DNA of 64,000 bases. Source: Sphingomonas sp. ERG5 (GTDB taxonomy: Bacteria; Pseudomonadota; Alphaproteobacteria; Sphingomonadales; Sphingomonadaceae). Each line of letters starts with the position of its first letter. Position 1 is the stretch's first letter. The stretch is taken from NCBI RefSeq assembly GCF_000803065.1, contig NZ_JSXI01000066.1, forward strand, positions 1 to 64,000, read 5' to 3'. This document shows, in pieces, positions 1 through 8,448 of this stretch. The translations under genes and the position numbers were made by a program. The notes below the pieces were generated by a model. It searched no databases and was not told where the DNA came from. It saw only the letters and a program-made list of their open reading frames with translations.

Positions 1-2
1 CG

Positions 3-1913
3 CTTCCCACCCTCCCCGTCCAGCCCGCACCGCCAGCGGCAAAGGGCAATAAATGCGGCGTGTTCGGCGCGATCTTGCTGGTGGTCATTGCGGTTGCTGT
101 GACGGTGGTGACCGCAGGTGCTGCTGCAGCCGCTCTCAGCCCAACGATTACAAGCATTGGTGCGGGTATCTCCGCATTGGCGGCCGGATCTGCCGGGCTT
201 GGTGTAACAATCGCCGCTGGCGCAATCGGCGGAGCGCTTGGTTCGATTGTCAGTCAGGGAGTGGGCGTTGCAACCGGCATCCAAGAGAAGTTCAATTGGA
301 AGGGCGTGGCTCTCGGCGCGCTATCCGGTGCGGTCGGTGGAGGCGTGGCCAAGCTGGGCTTGTTTGCCGACATTGGCAGCAAATTTGCCACCGGCGCGCT
401 AAACGGCGCGCTGAGTAGCGCAGTCACGCAAGGCATAGGCGTTGCCACCGGACTCCAATCGAAGTTCGACTGGACTGGCGTAGCGGCAGCCGGAATCGGT
501 GGCGGCGTCGGGGCTTGGGCTGGGGGCAAGTTGGGTGCCACTTCGCTGACGGACAGGTCTTTCTCCAACATCGCTGCAAACCTCGGCGCGAGCGCTGCGG
601 GTGGTTTTGCTAATGCTGCAACCCGCAGCCTCATCAGCGGCACCGATTTCGGCGACAATCTTATGGCTGCCCTGCCCGATGTGATTGGCAGTACAATCGG
701 TAACCTCGTGGCGGGGGGGATTAGCGGAGGGCATGAAGCTCGGATCAAGCGATTGTTGGATAGTCCCGATCAAGAGGTTCGCGACAAGGGAATTCGTATG
801 TTGCAGCAGGACGACGCAAAATTCGTCGCTGCCGAAGACAAACGACTGGCAAAACAGCAAGAGGCTGCTTTTTCCAGTGGTGACCTGGACACCGCAGACT
901 TCATAGGGGAGCAGCGCAACGATCTGACAACGAACTCGGCGGTAGTGGGCATAAGGGTAGCGTCGCGCGCGGGTATCATCAGGTTCGGTGTTGAGCGCGC
1001 TTCACAGATGACTTTGGGCGAAACAATCGGTGCATCGAGCAAAGCTCTGCCGCTTTCCGATCTTCGTCTGCCGGTTCCTGCTTCGGATGCCCCCAAATCG
1101 GATTCGGTCGATGGTGATATTGTCGTCACGGCTCGGAAATTAGGAGAGGTAACAGCGGACTCCACGATCGGTCGTGTTGTTGTCAATTCATTGGATTACA
1201 CGAAGGCAAAATACGATGGCTATCGCGCCACTTACGGGCCGATTGTTGATGTGGGAGTGGCGGGCGTAAAGGCACTGTTGAGTGGTGGCATTGCTCCCGT
1301 TGTTCAATATGGGGCAAATAAAGGCGTTGAATCTGCGTTACCGCAACTCCCAACCAAGTATCTCCGGCCAATTGCTGAAGTCGCGAGTGAGGCTGGTAAA
1401 TTTATCGGTCAGGGCGGTGGCGGCATTCTTCTCGGAACGGACCGGCAACAGGTCAATCAAACCGACAGTGGTGGCGTCCTGTTCGGTATTGAAAAGTTGA
1501 TTGGAATCAGTGCAGTAGGAATTTCTGGGCTGGCGTTGAAAATCTATCGGGGGACACCAGCGAAGCTGGCGCCATATAGCGAACAGGGAGGGCATCATCC
1601 GGCATCGCAAGCAGCATTTAGAGGGGCGGAGGGCTACGATGGCAAGGCAGCGTTATCTGTATCCGAAGCCGAATTGCGGCGCCTAGGTGTCCAACATAAA
1701 GATATTACTAAGTATCAGAGCCAGCTCTACCGCGCTTTTGCAAAGGACAATAACACGATAACCTGGGGTGATGTTAGACGCATAGAAGCTCAGTCGCTTA
1801 TCTCAGCGGGTATGAAACCAAGCACTGCGCGAGCAACCGTCAGAGCGGCAATCCAACAGCTCAAGGCCTCTGGTGTTTCAGGCCCTACGCGCATTCCTTA
1901 TGGAGGTAATTGA
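3..1913 (+). CDS. Polymorphic toxin, C-terminal part of a large secreted protein (5' end outside window)
   Basis: The reading frame is open to the left edge with no stop, so only the C-terminal ~635 residues are present; the first internal start (GTG at 60) is not a convincing initiation site. The proximal half is glycine/alanine-rich and hydrophobic and contains a tandem repeat of about 60 residues (two copies of VATGxQxKFxWxGVA, near residues 70-83 and 128-141 counted from the GTG at 60), as in pre-toxin regions of CdiA/Rhs/WapA-type proteins. The last ~120 residues form a compact module beginning near GGHHPASQAAF and ending in PTRIPYGGN. I recall this layout as a recurrent C-terminal toxin module, and the GGHH motif hints at a His-metal nuclease, which is inference. 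A probable immunity gene follows at once. A TonB-box-like DIVVTAR lies at residues 353-359. Exact family and target are unknown. Confidence 0.75.
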   Translation, partial: LPTLPVQPAPPAAKGNKCGVFGAILLVVIAVAVTVVTAGAAAAALSPTITSIGAGISALAAGSAGLGVTIAAGAIGGALGSIVSQGVGVATGIQEKFNWKGVALGALSGAVGGGVAKLGLFADIGSKFATGALNGALSSAVTQGIGVATGLQSKFDWTGVAAAGIGGGVGAWAGGKLGATSLTDRSFSNIAANLGASAAGGFANAATRSLISGTDFGDNLMAALPDVIGSTIGNLVAGGISGGHEARIKRLLDSPDQEVRDKGIRMLQQDDAKFVAAEDKRLAKQQEAAFSSGDLDTADFIGEQRNDLTTNSAVVGIRVASRAGIIRFGVERASQMTLGETIGASSKALPLSDLRLPVPASDAPKSDSVDGDIVVTARKLGEVTADSTIGRVVVNSLDYTKAKYDGYRATYGPIVDVGVAGVKALLSGGIAPVVQYGANKGVESALPQLPTKYLRPIAEVASEAGKFIGQGGGGILLGTDRQQVNQTDSGGVLFGIEKLIGISAVGISGLALKIYRGTPAKLAPYSEQGGHHPASQAAFRGAEGYDGKAALSVSEAELRRLGVQHKDITKYQSQLYRAFAKDNNTITWGDVRRIEAQSLISAGMKPSTARATVRAAIQQLKASGVSGPTRIPYGGN

Positions 1914-1915
1914 AA

Positions 1916-2281
1916 ATGAGTGAGGCAGAAGTTGATGAATTCGCGGAAAACCTGATCAAAACAGTAAGGGATCGCGCCATCAATTCATTTGATGGGATAC
2001 TAGAAAAGAATATGAGAAGCGAAACAACGAGAAGATATGTTCAAGAATTTGGAGAAAAACTTGAATCTTCTATATTCAATGTTATTCCTGACGTAGTTGA
2101 TACTACTATATTCTATCTGTTGAATGCGATAGACAATGGCGATTTAAGGTTATTATATAAGAACGCGGAGGGCGAAGTCGTTGATCTTGACGCCAAGGGC
2201 TTCGGCGAAATGGCCGGGCGCTATGTGGAGGAAGATGCGGAAGGATGGCGCCAGAGATTTTCACGATCAAGAATTTTATGA
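1916..2281 (+). CDS. Probable immunity protein for the upstream toxin
   Basis: A small acidic cytoplasmic-type protein (121 aa) without signal peptide or membrane segment. ATG at 1916 is chosen because GGAGG (1902-1906) sits at normal distance; a TTG at 1910 is in frame but overlaps the toxin stop. The start lies 2 bp after the toxin stop, the usual immunity-gene position. The gene is clearly AT-richer than its neighbours, common for immunity genes acquired with exchangeable toxin tips. The second half (IFYLLNAID, then LLYKNAEGEVVDL and GWRQRFS) resembles a recurrent immunity-type family as I remember it. Assignment rests mainly on position, size, charge and composition. Confidence 0.65.
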   Translation: MSEAEVDEFAENLIKTVRDRAINSFDGILEKNMRSETTRRYVQEFGEKLESSIFNVIPDVVDTTIFYLLNAIDNGDLRLLYKNAEGEVVDLDAKGFGEMAGRYVEEDAEGWRQRFSRSRIL

Positions 2282-2365
2282 CTTTGGAAATGCGATCGAA
2301 GCATGGTTCGCCTGATTTGTCGACGTAATCGTCATACTCGCTGCGGCGCGGCTCGTTGCACATTT

Positions 2366-2378
2366 GCCCCTAAGGGGC
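2366..2378. terminator. Short hairpin between converging genes
   Basis: GCCCC-TAA-GGGGC followed on the plus strand by TTAGCTTTT. It lies between the immunity gene and the convergent DUF2274 gene. The stem is only 5 bp, so termination is plausible but not certain. Confidence 0.4.
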
Positions 2379-2395
2379 TTAGCTTTTGACCTGCG

Positions 2396-2599
2396 TCATC
2401 GGCGACGCCGGGCAAAATCCCCGTCGAGGAACGCCGCAAGCATCGCCGGGACGCGTTCGGTCAGCGGTTCCTCGCTCTGATAAGCCTCTGCATACGCCGC
2501 AGCATAGTGCTGGAGCCGCTGATGCAGGTCCGGCATGATGCTGATCGCCAGTTTGACCGGTATGCGTTCTGGCAGTTTTGCCAATCGCACCTCTGCCAT
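2396..2599 (-). CDS. DUF2274 protein, trb-operon associated
   Basis: A 67-residue protein with the DUF2274 layout: basic N-terminus, then PVKLAISI, a helical HQRLQHYAAAYAEAY block, and a C-terminal MLAAFLDGDFARRRR. In integrative conjugative elements of the Tn4371 type and in sphingomonad islands this gene sits just downstream of trbI. The same order holds here, because the start codon overlaps the stop of the trbI remnant (TGATG). The ATG at 2599 is preferred over the upstream GTG/TTG because AGGGGA lies just ahead of it. The molecular role is unknown. It probably survives as a relic of a lost transfer region. Confidence 0.75.
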   Translation of the reverse strand: MAEVRLAKLPERIPVKLAISIMPDLHQRLQHYAAAYAEAYQSEEPLTERVPAMLAAFLDGDFARRRR

Positions 2600-2778
2600 C
2601 ACCAATTCCCCTCATGTGAGGGTACGAGGATCAGGTCTTTGTGAACGACAAGGCGCACAGCGGCGCCAGGCCGGACCGAGATGGTCGGCTGGATATTGAG
2701 ATTTCGTTGCGTGATCTAATCGCCGGCGCGCGACACATTGCCTTGCGTTGAGCGTCGGATCGACTGCATGAGCTCGCC
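2599..2778 (-). pseudogene. trbI: trbI remnant (C-terminal end, in-frame stop)
   Basis: Translating the minus strand upstream of the DUF2274 gene gives the end of TrbI: a stretch reading ELMQSIRRSTQGN, then NIQPTISVRPGAAVRL and VVHKDLIL, matching the conserved C-terminal core of the conjugative-transfer protein TrbI (inner-membrane/periplasmic channel component, VirB10-like). An in-frame TAG at 2716-2718 interrupts it and nothing recognisable as TrbI continues beyond about 2778, so the gene is both truncated and nonsense-mutated. It overlaps the DUF2274 start by TGATG, the native arrangement. Confidence 0.75.
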
Positions 2779-3106
2779 GTCAGCCGGCCATAAAGACCGT
2801 CGAGCGCATAGGCGCCGAGGCGAGACCGCTCGGCGCGGGCCAGACGACGCCTTTGACCTCGGGTATGACGGCAATTTTCTCATGTGCCAGCTGCGCAGCA
2901 AGCCACTCCCCTGCCCTGCTGCGTTCAGTCACATCGTCGATCCGGCACCCGCCTATCGCCGGTATCTGCACCAAGGCCCAGCGCGCGCTGCAAACCACTT
3001 GTCGAAGATCCTCGACGAGCGGGAGTCGCCGTAGGCCGTTTCAGGATCGCCAACAGGGGCGACACCGGCATCCGTCCAGCACCCCAGCGATCGGCCCGAT
3101 GATTTT
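2779..3106. other. Degraded region, no gene assigned
   Basis: About 330 bp between the trbI remnant and the TBDR stop. One minus-strand frame (2780-2998) reads protein-like, with GEWLAAQLAHEKIAVIPEV and KGVVWP, but has no good start or ribosome-binding site and I cannot place it in a family. It may be debris from the same decayed element. Confidence 0.4.
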
Positions 3107-5434
3107 CTAGAAGCGGCGCGAAGCCGAGATTGAGAAGGAGCGCGGGTACAAGGGCGTGTACTGGCGGTTCTTCCGCACAGAAAATGGATTGCCGAAGGCG
3201 AAGGTATCCGCACTCGAGTTGAGTATGTTGTCGATGTCGAAGCGGAACGTCAGCTTGTCGCGCTCAGCCGAGATGCCGACCCGGCCAACGACACGGGCAG
3301 GCATCCGCCGATCAAGGCCTGCCTCAAAACTCAGGCGAGAGGTGCCGACGAGGTTGACCGACAAGCCCGGCGTGATGCGCCAATCCCCAAAAGTCATGTC
3401 GCGCGTCAGGGCAAGGCGCGCCGATACATCCGGTACCACGGGCAGACGCAGACGCCGTGGTAGTGCGCTGCCGTTCGGAGCGCGGTTGAGCCGCGGGCGC
3501 TGCCAGAGGGCGCCCGCCTGCAACCGCCACCCGTCGGACAGTCGCCAGTCAGCCGACAGTTCCGTGCCGACGACCGTCGCGCGACCGACATTATGCGTGG
3601 CGGTCAGGCCATTGGCTTGTAAATAATCGGACTGGATCTTGGTCCAGTTCGTCTTGAACAGACTGAAGTCGAGGCTCAGGCGCCCATTGTCGAGCTTAAC
3701 GCGTCCGCCCAGATCGATGCTACGCACCTCGTCACCGGTATAGCGACGCGTTGTGGCATTGCTGAAATCGAGACCGCCAGGCCGGAACGCGGTGGCGAAG
3801 CGTGCGAAGAGCAACTGATCCGGAGAGATCTCGTACGATAGGGAAGCGTTGGGCGTGATGCCGAACAATGTCTTCGCCCGGGTCACCAGATTCATATAGT
3901 CGAAGTGATCATTCCTGATGCCCGCCCGAAAACCGCGCAGGCCGACGCCGACCCGCAACCGGGGAGCCAGCGGATACGAACCGTCGGCGAAGATTGCGGC
4001 TTCCGTAACGCGCCGGTCTTCCGAAAAGAGCCCCTTCAACGTCCCATCGCCCGACAACAAATTGCCGTACGCCTCGATCCGCGCCAACAGAAACGAGGCG
4101 CCAGCGACCCAGACGAAGCGACTGTCCGGCGCCGAACTGATACGGATTTCCTGATCGAAGACGCCGTGTTTTCCCCCACCGAAATAAGTCTTGGGCACCA
4201 CGACGCCCGGCGTCGCCGGAGAGGCAGAGGCGTCATAGGTGGCGCGCTGTACCTGCCAAGTCCCGCTCGTTGTAATCGTTAGCCCGAGCGACCCGATCGA
4301 TCCGGTGATCGTGCCCTGGAAGACCTGTATCCTGTCGAAGCGCGGCTCGCGGATCGGCAGGTCGCGCGAGCGGTCCTTGCCGGGGCGATCGACATATTGG
4401 CTGTCTCGCGTATCGATCGATTGCTCCATCGCACTCAGATCGATCATCCAACCGTCAAAGGGCACGATGCGCACTGCAACCCGGCCGCCCAGCGTTAGCG
4501 ACCGATTCAGATCGCGACCACCCTTCACATCGTTGATCCATCCAGGATCCGCAGCCGCATAGCCGACAACCCGCACCGCGACATGGTCACTGACCAGCGG
4601 CAGGTTGATCACGCCTTCGGCTTGCCCGCCAACACCGCCACCGGAGATTGCCGAGAAACCAAGGCTGCTCGCTCCCTCGACACGGTCGAGTACCGGGCGG
4701 TTGGTGACGATGCGATAGACGCCGCCAAGAGCCCCAGTGCCATAGAGCGGCCCCTGCGGTCCTTTCAGCACTTCCACTCGCGCGACATCGACCAGCCGCA
4801 AGCCCGGTTCGGGCGCGTCATAGGTCACCCGCGCATCATCGAGCTGGACGCTGACCGTCGACTGGCTGAATCCGTTGAAGGGACTATCGGCGATGCCGCG
4901 AATGAACAGCCGGTTGCGTCCCGGGCCGATATTGGTAAGCGTGAGCCCCATGGTCGCGCGCGCCACATCGCGCGCTATTGTGCCGATTCCGAGCAGGCTT
5001 GCGCTGCCGGGCACATAGACCGCGATCGGTGCCGCCACGCTCGACAGCATCTCGGACTGTTTCCGCCCGGTAACGACGATGTCCTCGGCGGGGAGAACGA
5101 CAGGTTTCGGGGCCGCGATGCTCTTGCCGGCATGGTTGCGCCTTACGATACGATATTCGCGCGGACCGATGCGAACGGCCCGCAACTCGACCGAGCGCAG
5201 CATCCGGTCGAGCGCATCGCGCACCGTCATGTCGCCACGCAACGCGCTGATCGCGCGTCGTGGCATCGGACCGTCAAAAGTTACCGAGATTCCGGTCTGC
5301 GCCGACAGCGTAGCAAGCGCATCCGCGACATCGACTGCGCCGATATCGAGCCGGTATCTGATGTCGCGCGCCTGGGCCGGATTGACGCCCAGCGCAGCGC
5401 TAGCGACCAGCGCTGTCGCCAAGACGTATCGCAT
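3107..5434 (-). CDS. TonB-dependent receptor with STN signalling domain
   Basis: Outer-membrane active transporter of 775 aa. Order: Sec signal peptide (about 1-22, cut after AQA), STN domain (about 25-100; DVADALATLSAQTGISVTF through the REYRIVRR strand), TonB box DIVVTGRK (about 118-125), plug domain (RLFIRGIAD, VEVLKGPQGPLYGTGALGG), and a 22-strand-type barrel ending in SASRRF with the terminal Phe required for barrel assembly. STN-type receptors signal to a FecR anti-sigma factor when loaded. Its own upstream partner survives only as a fecR scrap at 5445-5576, and the intact sigma/FecR pair of similar sequence lies 3 kb away on the other strand. The ligand cannot be told; loci of this kind import iron chelates, glycans or peptides. 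Confidence 0.9.
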   Translation of the reverse strand: MRYVLATALVASAALGVNPAQARDIRYRLDIGAVDVADALATLSAQTGISVTFDGPMPRRAISALRGDMTVRDALDRMLRSVELRAVRIGPREYRIVRRNHAGKSIAAPKPVVLPAEDIVVTGRKQSEMLSSVAAPIAVYVPGSASLLGIGTIARDVARATMGLTLTNIGPGRNRLFIRGIADSPFNGFSQSTVSVQLDDARVTYDAPEPGLRLVDVARVEVLKGPQGPLYGTGALGGVYRIVTNRPVLDRVEGASSLGFSAISGGGVGGQAEGVINLPLVSDHVAVRVVGYAAADPGWINDVKGGRDLNRSLTLGGRVAVRIVPFDGWMIDLSAMEQSIDTRDSQYVDRPGKDRSRDLPIREPRFDRIQVFQGTITGSIGSLGLTITTSGTWQVQRATYDASASPATPGVVVPKTYFGGGKHGVFDQEIRISSAPDSRFVWVAGASFLLARIEAYGNLLSGDGTLKGLFSEDRRVTEAAIFADGSYPLAPRLRVGVGLRGFRAGIRNDHFDYMNLVTRAKTLFGITPNASLSYEISPDQLLFARFATAFRPGGLDFSNATTRRYTGDEVRSIDLGGRVKLDNGRLSLDFSLFKTNWTKIQSDYLQANGLTATHNVGRATVVGTELSADWRLSDGWRLQAGALWQRPRLNRAPNGSALPRRLRLPVVPDVSARLALTRDMTFGDWRITPGLSVNLVGTSRLSFEAGLDRRMPARVVGRVGISAERDKLTFRFDIDNILNSSADTFAFGNPFSVRKNRQYTPLYPRSFSISASRRF

Positions 5435-5444
5435 CGCTATCCGT

Positions 5445-5576
5445 TCATGTTTTCAGGCCGGTCAGTCCATCAAGCACAGCCATCACGGCCTCGCGATCAC
5501 CCCGGGCGATCACGCCAGAAAAGCGGCGGTGTGCAGCGGCCGGGTCGATCACTTTGCCCGAATAGCGGTCGGGAGG
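5445..5576 (-). pseudogene. fecR remnant (C-terminal end)
   Basis: The minus strand just upstream of the TBDR start encodes RYSGKVIDPAAAHRRFSGVI followed by ARGDREAVMAVLDGLTGLKT and a stop. This matches, almost residue for residue, the C-terminus of the intact FecR at 9060-10025 (RYAGQRIEIDPALAGRRFSG, then DAMIATLEQLTGL). No FecR N-terminal, membrane or middle part is detectable upstream, so only the tail is left, 10 bp before the receptor start. About 220 bp between this scrap and the permease gene at 5799 hold an open frame (LAIGRTWISSLDAAKRVG) that I cannot identify. Confidence 0.75.
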
Positions 5577-5798
5577 CCGAATGCGCAATCCTTTTAAGCC
5601 AGCCGTCCGGGAACGGAAACGGCGCGCCGGATCACTGGGATTTCCGACCCGCTTGGCGGCATCCAATGAGCTGATCCAGGTCCGTCCGATCGCGAGCGTG
5701 TCCGGGTCTTCTCGCTGAATATAGCCGCTGCGCGCCGGCCAGACCTGGAGGGCGCGATCGCTGGGAAAGACGTCACGCGATTATCTGCGCGTCCGGTT

Positions 5799-7112
5799 TC
5801 AGGACCCGACCAGGGTCGCACCACTTAAGGCGGCGCTGTTCCCAGCCCCTGATGGCCTGACGGCCGAGTTGGTCTGTATCCCGCCTTCCTCGCCTGAGAA
5901 TAACGACCATCGCGATTCGCGTGCGGATGCGGCTGCCGAATGCAGGGCTGGTGCGACGGTAAGGGGCTTTGCGGAAAGCGCTCTTGCATACCGCAGAGCC
6001 TTGTTGAGGAGTTGATCAATCGAACCTGGACCATGGCGCTGGGCAAGCTCCGATATGGCTGCCACGATCGTCACCCATAAAAGAGCGTGGAGCAGAGCGG
6101 CGGGCACTGGATGGATGGTGAAATGCTCTTCGACGAACGCGGTCGAGCGCAGATTGACGACGATCAGCGCAAGGCCAATGAAGATGCTTGCCCCGCCGGC
6201 CTGTCTTTTGGGCGGTACGCCCAAGGCCATACCGAGCCAGGGCAGCATCAGGCAAAGGGCCGCACTTTGAATCTTGGACAAAAACGCTGCCGTTGCCGGT
6301 GCCGGCACACCCGGACGAGCCGCTTCCTGATTGATGCGCGGCAGGAGGTTGGCCGCCGACACGCGGTCAAGCCGCTCCGCTTCGGTCGCTGTCGCTCCGC
6401 GTCCCCGTTCCGGTGCCAGTCTCATGTGATAGCGGGCGAAGGCCAGCGTGTCGTAGCCACCGCCGGGGCGTGGGTGAATCAATACGCCATTGCGCAATGT
6501 GAGGATGATTGCACCCGATGGATCGCGGCTCGCTGTGGCGGTGGGGGCTGAAGCGACGTCGCCGCCACGTCGAATCATTACGTTGTTCAGCGTACCGCGC
6601 GCGCGACCGGCCGACGGGTCGGTGACGAAAGTCGTGTGAGCGTCGACCGCGACGAGATCGCGCAGCGGCATGCCATGGACACCAGCGCTGATCTCGCCCA
6701 GCAGCTGATCGAACGCATGTTCACCGATCGGCTGCAGGTCCATCCGGATGGCGAGTTGAGCACCCGCTGACCCCAGGGCCAAGGCCATCGGCAAAGCCAT
6801 GACACGGGTCGGCCGAAGACCGATACTGGTGAAGATTTGCCATTCACCATTGACGCTGAGGCGCCGCACTGCGAGCGCCATCGACAGGTAGGTGGCGACC
6901 GGAATCGCGATACCGAGATATTCAGGGACAAGCGCGGTCAGCATATAGGCGAGCAGCGTAAACGGCGTATCCGTTTCAACGATTGCCGCGCTCAACCGCG
7001 AGATGTTTTCGAGTGACAGCATGGCGACCAAGGTCAGCAACACCGCAACATAGCCGCCCATCAAATGACGCAGGATATAGCGATCCATTATCGTTATAAC
7101 GGGGCGCTTCAT
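5799..7112 (-). CDS. LptF/LptG (YjgP/YjgQ) family permease-like protein
   Basis: Inner-membrane protein of 437 aa with LptF/LptG-type architecture: start MDRYILRHL, TM segments in the first ~110 residues, a periplasmic jellyroll-type section (about 120-260), then three TM segments (about 270-360; LCLMLPWLGMALGVPPKR is the characteristic fifth-TM loop). LptF and LptG normally form the LptB2FG complex that extracts lipopolysaccharide. This copy stands alone behind a glycosyltransferase gene (TGA|ATG junction), suggesting export of a special glycolipid rather than the housekeeping system. The ~75-residue C-terminal tail after the last TM is low-complexity and longer than usual, perhaps a read-through after rearrangement. 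Confidence 0.8.
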   Translation of the reverse strand: MKRPVITIMDRYILRHLMGGYVAVLLTLVAMLSLENISRLSAAIVETDTPFTLLAYMLTALVPEYLGIAIPVATYLSMALAVRRLSVNGEWQIFTSIGLRPTRVMALPMALALGSAGAQLAIRMDLQPIGEHAFDQLLGEISAGVHGMPLRDLVAVDAHTTFVTDPSAGRARGTLNNVMIRRGGDVASAPTATASRDPSGAIILTLRNGVLIHPRPGGGYDTLAFARYHMRLAPERGRGATATEAERLDRVSAANLLPRINQEAARPGVPAPATAAFLSKIQSAALCLMLPWLGMALGVPPKRQAGGASIFIGLALIVVNLRSTAFVEEHFTIHPVPAALLHALLWVTIVAAISELAQRHGPGSIDQLLNKALRYARALSAKPLTVAPALHSAAASARESRWSLFSGEEGGIQTNSAVRPSGAGNSAALSGATLVGS

Positions 7113-8279
7113 TCAGGCTGCCCGGCATTTTGATGCCGCGTGTGCGCCATATAGGTCGAACAACTGATCGAAATGCTGGTCCATCGTGCGGACCGGATAG
7201 GCTGCTCCATATTCACCGGGCGCTATTGCGTGGCGCGCGAAATCGACGATCGAGTTGCGCAGCGCGCTGCCATCGGCGGCGGCAAAATGGCGGCTCGCTC
7301 CTTGCGTCACGTGATCGGCGGCACCGCCTCGATCGGGAACGATGATTGGTAGCCCGCTGGCCCGCGCTTCCGCCGCGACCATGCAGAACGTCTCCGCCTC
7401 GCAACCATGGATCAGCGCATCGGCGCTCGCCATGGTGGCGGCGAGCAGGTGCCGTTCGCGGATCGGCGCGCCAACCATGATATGTGGTGACCCGGCAGCA
7501 TGGGCGACGAGTGCTCGGCGCGCGCGCCCGTCGCCGATCAACACCAGCCCGATCGGAATTTCGGCACCGGCGGATTGAACCGCGTCGATAACCATGCCCC
7601 AGCGCTTCTCGGCCGAATAGCGGCCGACACCGAGCATCAGCGTTGCGTCGGAGTCCAGTCCGCATAACGCCAGCATCCGGCGACGAAGCTCAAGATCGCG
7701 ATGAGCTGGTGAGAAGATGCCTGGTTCCACGCCCATCGCGATCGTCGTTGCGCGCTGCAAGCCGCCGGCAACCAGACGGTTGGTCAGATTGGCGCTGGCG
7801 CTGATCACATGGTTGAACCGGGCATCAAGGCGTCGAAGGTGTTGCCAGAAGCGGTCGAAGTGATGGTCGATCGTCGCGATGTCGGCGAGGCGACCAAACC
7901 AGCGATAGGCATAAGCGGCGAGAGGATCGGCATGCATGACGAGTGAGCGTGGCGCGGAGCCTTCCCACCGTGCCACCATCGAGGCACTCGACCATGGCGA
8001 GGACGCCTCGACAAAGTCGGGTCGCCAGTGGTCGAGCGCGCGGTGCAGCGCCGGCTCGTTCGCAAAATATCGGTAGCGGCGGTCGAGCGCCAATTGCGGC
8101 GATGCGATCGTCGCGAGGATTTGGCCCGGGCCGAGCTCGATCACTTCGTCGCGGGCCCCTGGGGCGATAACGACCATCTCATGTCCGGCGATGCTCGCTG
8201 CCGCAAACTTGCGGTCGATATAGGTCTTAACGCCGCCGCCATGGGCCGTGTAGAACGCGCAGACGTCGACAATCCTCAT
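7113..8279 (-). CDS. Glycosyltransferase family 4 (GT-B fold)
   Basis: A 388-aa cytosolic or membrane-associated retaining glycosyltransferase. The N-terminal acceptor domain begins MRIVDVCAFYTAHGGGVKTY, with the GGG loop typical of GT4. The C-terminal donor-binding domain has GVGRYSAEKRWGMVIDA, LVLIGDGRARRALV and the E-x7-E-type element in CEAETFCMVAAEARASGLP, followed by DRGGAADHV. The gene abuts the downstream LptF/LptG-like gene with no gap, so both are probably co-transcribed. It probably adds a sugar to a lipid acceptor; donor and acceptor cannot be named. Confidence 0.88.
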   Translation of the reverse strand: MRIVDVCAFYTAHGGGVKTYIDRKFAAASIAGHEMVVIAPGARDEVIELGPGQILATIASPQLALDRRYRYFANEPALHRALDHWRPDFVEASSPWSSASMVARWEGSAPRSLVMHADPLAAYAYRWFGRLADIATIDHHFDRFWQHLRRLDARFNHVISASANLTNRLVAGGLQRATTIAMGVEPGIFSPAHRDLELRRRMLALCGLDSDATLMLGVGRYSAEKRWGMVIDAVQSAGAEIPIGLVLIGDGRARRALVAHAAGSPHIMVGAPIRERHLLAATMASADALIHGCEAETFCMVAAEARASGLPIIVPDRGGAADHVTQGASRHFAAADGSALRNSIVDFARHAIAPGEYGAAYPVRTMDQHFDQLFDLYGAHAASKCRAA

Positions 8280-8448
8280 TTGGCGCCGCGATTGATCGTC
8301 ATTGATCGTGCTCCTTCACCGGGAAGACGACAGGCGACGGGAATACCGCAGCCGCACGTCCCATCGGTCGATGCGGCGCGCGAACTTTACCTGTGATTTT
8401 CGGCCGCTTGCCTGCTTCGCCGAAGCGAGGCACAGCCTCGCCAGGCTT

